DNA from: Microvirga terricola
Lineage (GTDB): Bacteria; Pseudomonadota; Alphaproteobacteria; Rhizobiales; Beijerinckiaceae
DNA length: 64,000 nt
NCBI RefSeq assembly: GCF_011777495.1
Contig: NZ_JAATJS010000001.1
Span: 186,001 to 250,000, forward strand
Direction: 5' to 3'
This document shows positions 63,701-64,000 of this stretch, one piece after another (position 1 is the first letter of the stretch; every line of letters begins with the position of its first letter). The notes under the pieces were generated by a model. It was not told the origin of the DNA. It saw only the letters and a program-made list of their open reading frames with translations, and ran no database searches. The translations under genes and the position numbers were made by a program.

Positions 63701-63729
63701 TTCCTCTCTCCCTGCAAGACGTTACGCAG

Positions 63730-63752
63730 CGGGCGGCCTTAACAGCCGCCCG
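63730..63752 (+). terminator. Hairpin terminator after rpmB
   Basis: CGGGCGGC (63730-63737) and GCCGCCCG (63745-63752) form an 8-bp GC stem with a 7-base loop, followed by TTTCGCGTTT. It lies between rpmB and the next gene, 31 bases upstream of that start, so it may terminate or attenuate readthrough. Confidence 0.75.
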
Positions 63753-63782
63753 TTTCGCGTTTGACCTTAGGGAATGCACCCC

Positions 63783-64000
63783 ATGACCGCTCTGGACCGT
63801 CGTGATTTCGCCATCGCACTTGCCGCCATGACGGTGGTGGTGCTGTCGTCGAATATCCTGGTCCAGTATCCGTTTCATGCCTGGGGCCTGCAGGATTATT
63901 TCACCTGGGGCGCTTTCACCTATCCATTCGCGTTCCTGGTGACGGAACTCGCCAACCGGCGCTTCGGCCCTCAAGGGGCCCGCCGGGTCGTCTATGTCGG
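63783..64000 (+). CDS. Queuosine precursor transporter (VUT family), 5' part only
   Basis: The frame from the ATG at 63783 is open to the window end, giving 72 residues. It reads MTALDRRDFAIALAAMTVVV, then a second hydrophobic stretch and FTWGAFTYPFAFLVTELANR, followed by RFGPQGARRVVYV. The TYPFAFLVTEL.NRRFGP motif marks the YhhQ/VUT family, inner-membrane importers of queuosine precursors. The remainder lies outside the window. Confidence 0.85.
   Translation, partial: MTALDRRDFAIALAAMTVVVLSSNILVQYPFHAWGLQDYFTWGAFTYPFAFLVTELANRRFGPQGARRVVYV

Overview
The window looks like a chromosome segment of an alphaproteobacterium in the Hyphomicrobiales (Rhizobiales). The GC-rich coding sequence, the block order (chorismate mutase-hisC-tyrC facing metX-metW; xerD divergent from aroK-aroB), an NdvA/ChvA-type glucan exporter, an RpoH/CarD/FdxA neighbourhood and the rhizobial-type palindromic repeats all fit. 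The genus cannot be fixed from sequence reading alone.

Layout. 1-10.3 kb: amino-acid biosynthesis (prephenate dehydrogenase cut by the window edge, hisC, chorismate mutase; metX-metW; aroK-aroB), with xerD and a CorC-type transporter. 10.3-17.1 kb: two tandem alpha/beta hydrolases, one broken by a one-base frameshift, then an NdvA-like ABC exporter, a CAP-domain lipoprotein and a large mechanosensitive channel. 17.5-25.2 kb: a carbohydrate cluster with a GH2 enzyme facing a four-gene operon (glycosyltransferase, UDP-galactopyranose mutase, two GH1-type glycosidases). 25.4-33.4 kb: small conserved proteins, an RlpA-like lipoprotein, a MATE exporter, a degenerate kinase/receiver protein, a GH3 beta-glucosidase and a DUF1275 membrane protein. 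33.7-46.5 kb: a 2161-residue RTX/cadherin-like secreted protein, a two-gene pentonate-degradation operon and an autotransporter.

46,758-53,825: a compact 7.07-kb genomic island in the 3' end of a tRNA-Arg(CCU) gene, bounded by exact 17-bp direct repeats. It carries a tyrosine integrase with an AlpA-like partner, a serine recombinase with res-like sites, an XRE regulator, a ribbon-helix-helix protein, a membrane protein/secreted PEBP-like pair, a roughly 375-nt GC-richer stretch with many hairpins that looks like an undescribed structured RNA, and an overlapping two-gene unit (394-residue soluble protein plus 201-residue four-helix membrane protein). That pair has the layout of membrane-effector anti-phage modules such as RexAB or Kiwa, but I recognise neither protein. 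The pair and the RNA are the best candidates for a new system here.

53.8-64 kb: tRNA-Arg, an SNase-like protein, an M48 metalloprotease lipoprotein, an RpoH-type sigma factor, CarD, ferredoxin FdxA, an S4 RNA-binding protein, a SUV3-like helicase with a long charged tail, a DUF3108 protein, ribosomal protein L28 and the start of a queuosine-precursor transporter. Several genes under 60 codons were found by eye: a 48-residue hydrophilic protein, a 47-residue membrane protein upstream of xerD, and the ribbon-helix-helix protein.
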